Source: Nocardiopsis suaedae
GTDB lineage: Bacteria; Actinomycetota; Actinomycetes; Streptosporangiales; Streptosporangiaceae
Length of the DNA stretch: 41,671 nucleotides
Reading direction: 5' to 3'
Assembly (NCBI RefSeq): GCF_027706745.1
Contig: NZ_JAQFWP010000066.1
Coordinates: 1-41,671 of the forward strand
Each line of letters opens with the position of its first letter. The stretch's first letter is position 1. This document shows positions 40,289 to 41,671 of this stretch, piece after piece. The notes beneath the pieces are model-generated. The model made no database searches and was not told the origin of the DNA. It was given only the letters and a program-made list of their open reading frames with translations. Made by a program: the position numbers and the translations under genes.

Positions 40289-40665
40289 TCAGCGGTCGAC
40301 CGCACGGGACGCGTCGGGCGGCCAGGAACCCTCGCCCACGAGGTGGCCGACGATCCTGAGCGCCTCTTCGAGCGGAACGGTGTCCTCGTCCCGGTACTCG
40401 TCGTGCTGACCGTTGGAGAGGACGAAGCCGCCGCTCGTCCCCTCGGCTCCCGGATCAACGGCGTGCTCACCGGGGTCGCCCTCCTCGTCGAGCAGGGACA
40501 CCATCACCCGCTCCCCGTTGGCCACGAAGGCCAGAAGGCGTCCGGACGAGCTCGCCAGCCACGTCTCATGGCACCCTTCGGCGACCCGCGCCCGAAGCGC
40601 TCCCGCACCGCGCCCGACGACACCGGAGCACCGCCGCCGTCCTCGATCACCCACGACTCGGTCAT
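40289..40665 (-). pseudogene. Imm1-family immunity protein gene with a frameshift
   Basis: Read from ATG at 40663-40665 the protein starts MTESWVIEDGGGAPVSSGAVRE, which looks like the start of Imm1 proteins. The rest of the family sequence (RVAEGCHETWLASSSGRLLAFVANGERVMV, GEHAVDPGAEGTSGGFVLSNGQHDEY, DTVPLEEALRIVGHLV) lies in another frame. Adding one base near 40600 would join them into about 125 residues, so a single-base deletion, or a sequencing error, breaks the gene. Imm1 proteins guard cells against polymorphic toxins of the deaminase and nuclease types. I see no toxin gene beside it. Confidence 0.7.
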
Positions 40666-40816
40666 GCGCACGACGATCCCACGAACGGATGGTGCACCGG
40701 GCCCGGGACCGCCCCGGGCCCGTCGGAACCGCAGACGCCCCGGGCGTCGGCGGCCGGTCGGCGGCCGGTCGGCGGCCCTCCGGCGGTCCTCCGGCAGCCA
40801 GGGGCGCCCCGGGCAT

Positions 40817-40850
40817 ACCGATCGGTCGGTCACGGGCTAGAGTCGTGACC
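40817..40850. promoter_or_regulatory. promoter and operator dyad of the MaoC gene
   Basis: GGTCACG at 40828-40834 and CGTGACC at 40844-40850 are perfect complements around nine bases that contain TAGAGT (40838-40843), a -10 hexamer. A repressor bound here would block the polymerase. A second palindrome, ACCGATCGGT, lies at 40817-40826, near the -35 position. Acyl-CoA-linked genes are often controlled by TetR-type proteins, but no regulator is nearby. Confidence 0.5.
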
Positions 40851-40897
40851 CGGGACACACTCCCTACCGACCGCCACCGATCAGGAAGGTGCCGCCC

Positions 40898-41353
40898 ATG
40901 CGCACGTTCGCCGACCTTGACGCGCTCATCGCCGCCGAGGGCGAGGAGCTCGGCAGCAGCGACTGGCTCCGGATCGACCAGGACCGCATCGACCGCTTCG
41001 CCGACGCCACCGGCGACCACCAGTGGATCCACGTCGACCGGGAGAAGGCCGCCGGAGGCCCGTTCGGCACGACGATCGCCCACGGGTTCCTGTCGCTGTC
41101 CTTGCTGGCCCACTTCGGCCCGCAGGTGTACACGCTGGAGAAGGCCCCCACCATGGGGATCAACTACGGCCTGAACAAGGTCCGCTTCCTGCAGCCGGTC
41201 AAGGAGGGGTCGCGCGTGCGCGACACCGTCCGCCTGACCGGGACGCGCACCACGGACAAGGGCGTCGTGCTGACCATGGAGCACACCGTGGAGATCGAGG
41301 GCGAGGAGCGCCCGGCCCTGATCGCCGAAGCGCTGGTGCTGATCGTGCCCTGA
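40898..41353 (+). CDS. MaoC-like enoyl-CoA hydratase (NodN type)
   Basis: The 151-residue single hot-dog-fold protein has the R-specific enoyl-CoA hydratase motif FADATGDHQWIHVD (catalytic Asp and His at about 41 and 46) followed by FGTTIAHGFLSLSLLAHF with the gate residues of the family, and a strand NYGLNKVRFLQPVKEGSRVR. It hydrates trans-2-enoyl-CoA to (R)-3-hydroxyacyl-CoA or acts on a related thioester. It is the single-domain type, probably dimeric. AGGAAGG at 40883-40889 precedes the ATG. A palindromic operator overlaps its -10. Confidence 0.92.
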   Translation: MRTFADLDALIAAEGEELGSSDWLRIDQDRIDRFADATGDHQWIHVDREKAAGGPFGTTIAHGFLSLSLLAHFGPQVYTLEKAPTMGINYGLNKVRFLQPVKEGSRVRDTVRLTGTRTTDKGVVLTMEHTVEIEGEERPALIAEALVLIVP

Positions 41354-41399
41354 GCACTCCCCGCACGGGCCCCGCCGGACCCACCGTCCGGCGGGCTAC

Positions 41400-41671
41400 T
41401 CACGCTCCAGGCGACGGCTCGGCCGGCGCCCCGCTGACGGGCCTTGGCCGTCCGCCGGGCCACCGGGGTGCGGGGTAGAAGGCGGCGACGACGGAGGTCG
41501 GAGACCCAAGCGGTAACGCTGTCGGCCGCCGGGTGTGTGCGTGGTCGGGGTGGTTGGCGGCGACGGCGGAAGCGGGCCGGTTCCCCGGGCCTGCCTGCCG
41601 TCCGGCGGGCCCCTCGCGGTCCGGGTGGTCGGGCGGCTCGGCTGGTTCCCCGCTGACGGGCCCGGGCCGGG
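41400..41671 (-). repeat. copies of the ~220-bp dispersed repeat, running off the window
   Basis: GGCTCGGC...CCCCGCTGACGGGCC occurs at 41416-41443 and almost unchanged at 41635-41662, 219 bases apart. Read on the minus strand the stretch matches the repeat at 29430-29880 through shared words such as GGGGAACCG, CGACCAC and CGACAGCG-T-TACCG-type sequence in the same order. No gene is supported between the MaoC stop and the window end. Confidence 0.55.

Noticed and set aside
40666-40897. Toxin gene partner for the Imm1 gene
   Set aside because: Both flanks (40080-40288 and 40666-40897) were read in all frames; no deaminase or nuclease motif or long frame is present.
1-41671. tRNA, rRNA or CRISPR arrays
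   Set aside because: No T-loop or cloverleaf-like sequence and no short regularly spaced repeats were seen on reading both strands, though small RNAs cannot be excluded by eye.

Overview
The window is very GC-rich DNA with dense genes, GTG and TTG starts, and -10 hexamers lying 6-8 bases before start codons. This is the style of a filamentous actinomycete. The mix of DUF6247-like, Imm1-like and HicB-like proteins and GTG-started overlapping operons suggests Nocardiopsaceae (Nocardiopsis or a close relative). That placement is inference, since no rRNA or other marker lies in the window.

Layout. 1-2870: a possible insertion-element end, a hypothetical gene on the minus strand, and a secreted EEP-fold nuclease closed by a strong terminator. 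3216-9035: a peptide/nickel-type ABC importer operon (binding lipoprotein, two permeases, one fused double ATPase). 9100-10079: a DoxX-like membrane protein and a DUF6247-like protein. 10202-12854: a PLP ammonia-lyase divergent from a LysR regulator with a T-N11-A operator between them, then a GNAT acetyltransferase. 12855-13375: a 120-bp MITE inserted at the GNAT stop codon, and a possible 20-residue peptide gene. 13376-14689: a secreted protein and a hypothetical protein. 14734-20820, minus strand: a second five-gene importer operon with a 12-bp hairpin between the binding protein and the first permease. 21073-26775: a membrane metal-dependent hydrolase, an O-methyltransferase, and sbcD-sbcC.

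26789-28604: an Rrf2-family regulator behind a perfect 22-bp inverted repeat, and an amidohydrolase behind a related dyad; the two sites share a core, suggesting a regulator-target pair. 28605-30134: 1.5 kb without a convincing gene, holding a 201-bp element with 19-bp terminal inverted repeats and a ~220-bp repeat that recurs in the opposite orientation at 41400-41671. 30135-34483: a P-loop protein, a small membrane protein, an F420-type oxidoreductase, a CopD-CtaG fusion and a 30-residue membrane peptide. 34858-39546: alanine dehydrogenase and a SAM methyltransferase, flanked by two enzyme-like proteins that lack catalytic residues (an allantoinase/dihydroorotase homologue and a MenC/N-acylamino-acid racemase homologue). 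39594-41353: an orphan HicB-like protein, a frameshifted Imm1 immunity gene and a MaoC hydratase behind a dyad that brackets its -10.

Most of the window is ordinary chromosomal metabolism and transport. The points most worth a second look are the two degenerate enzymes around ald, the Rrf2 operator pair, the repeat-rich gene-free segment, the two CTAG-targeted element ends that both fall on stop codons, and the broken immunity gene.
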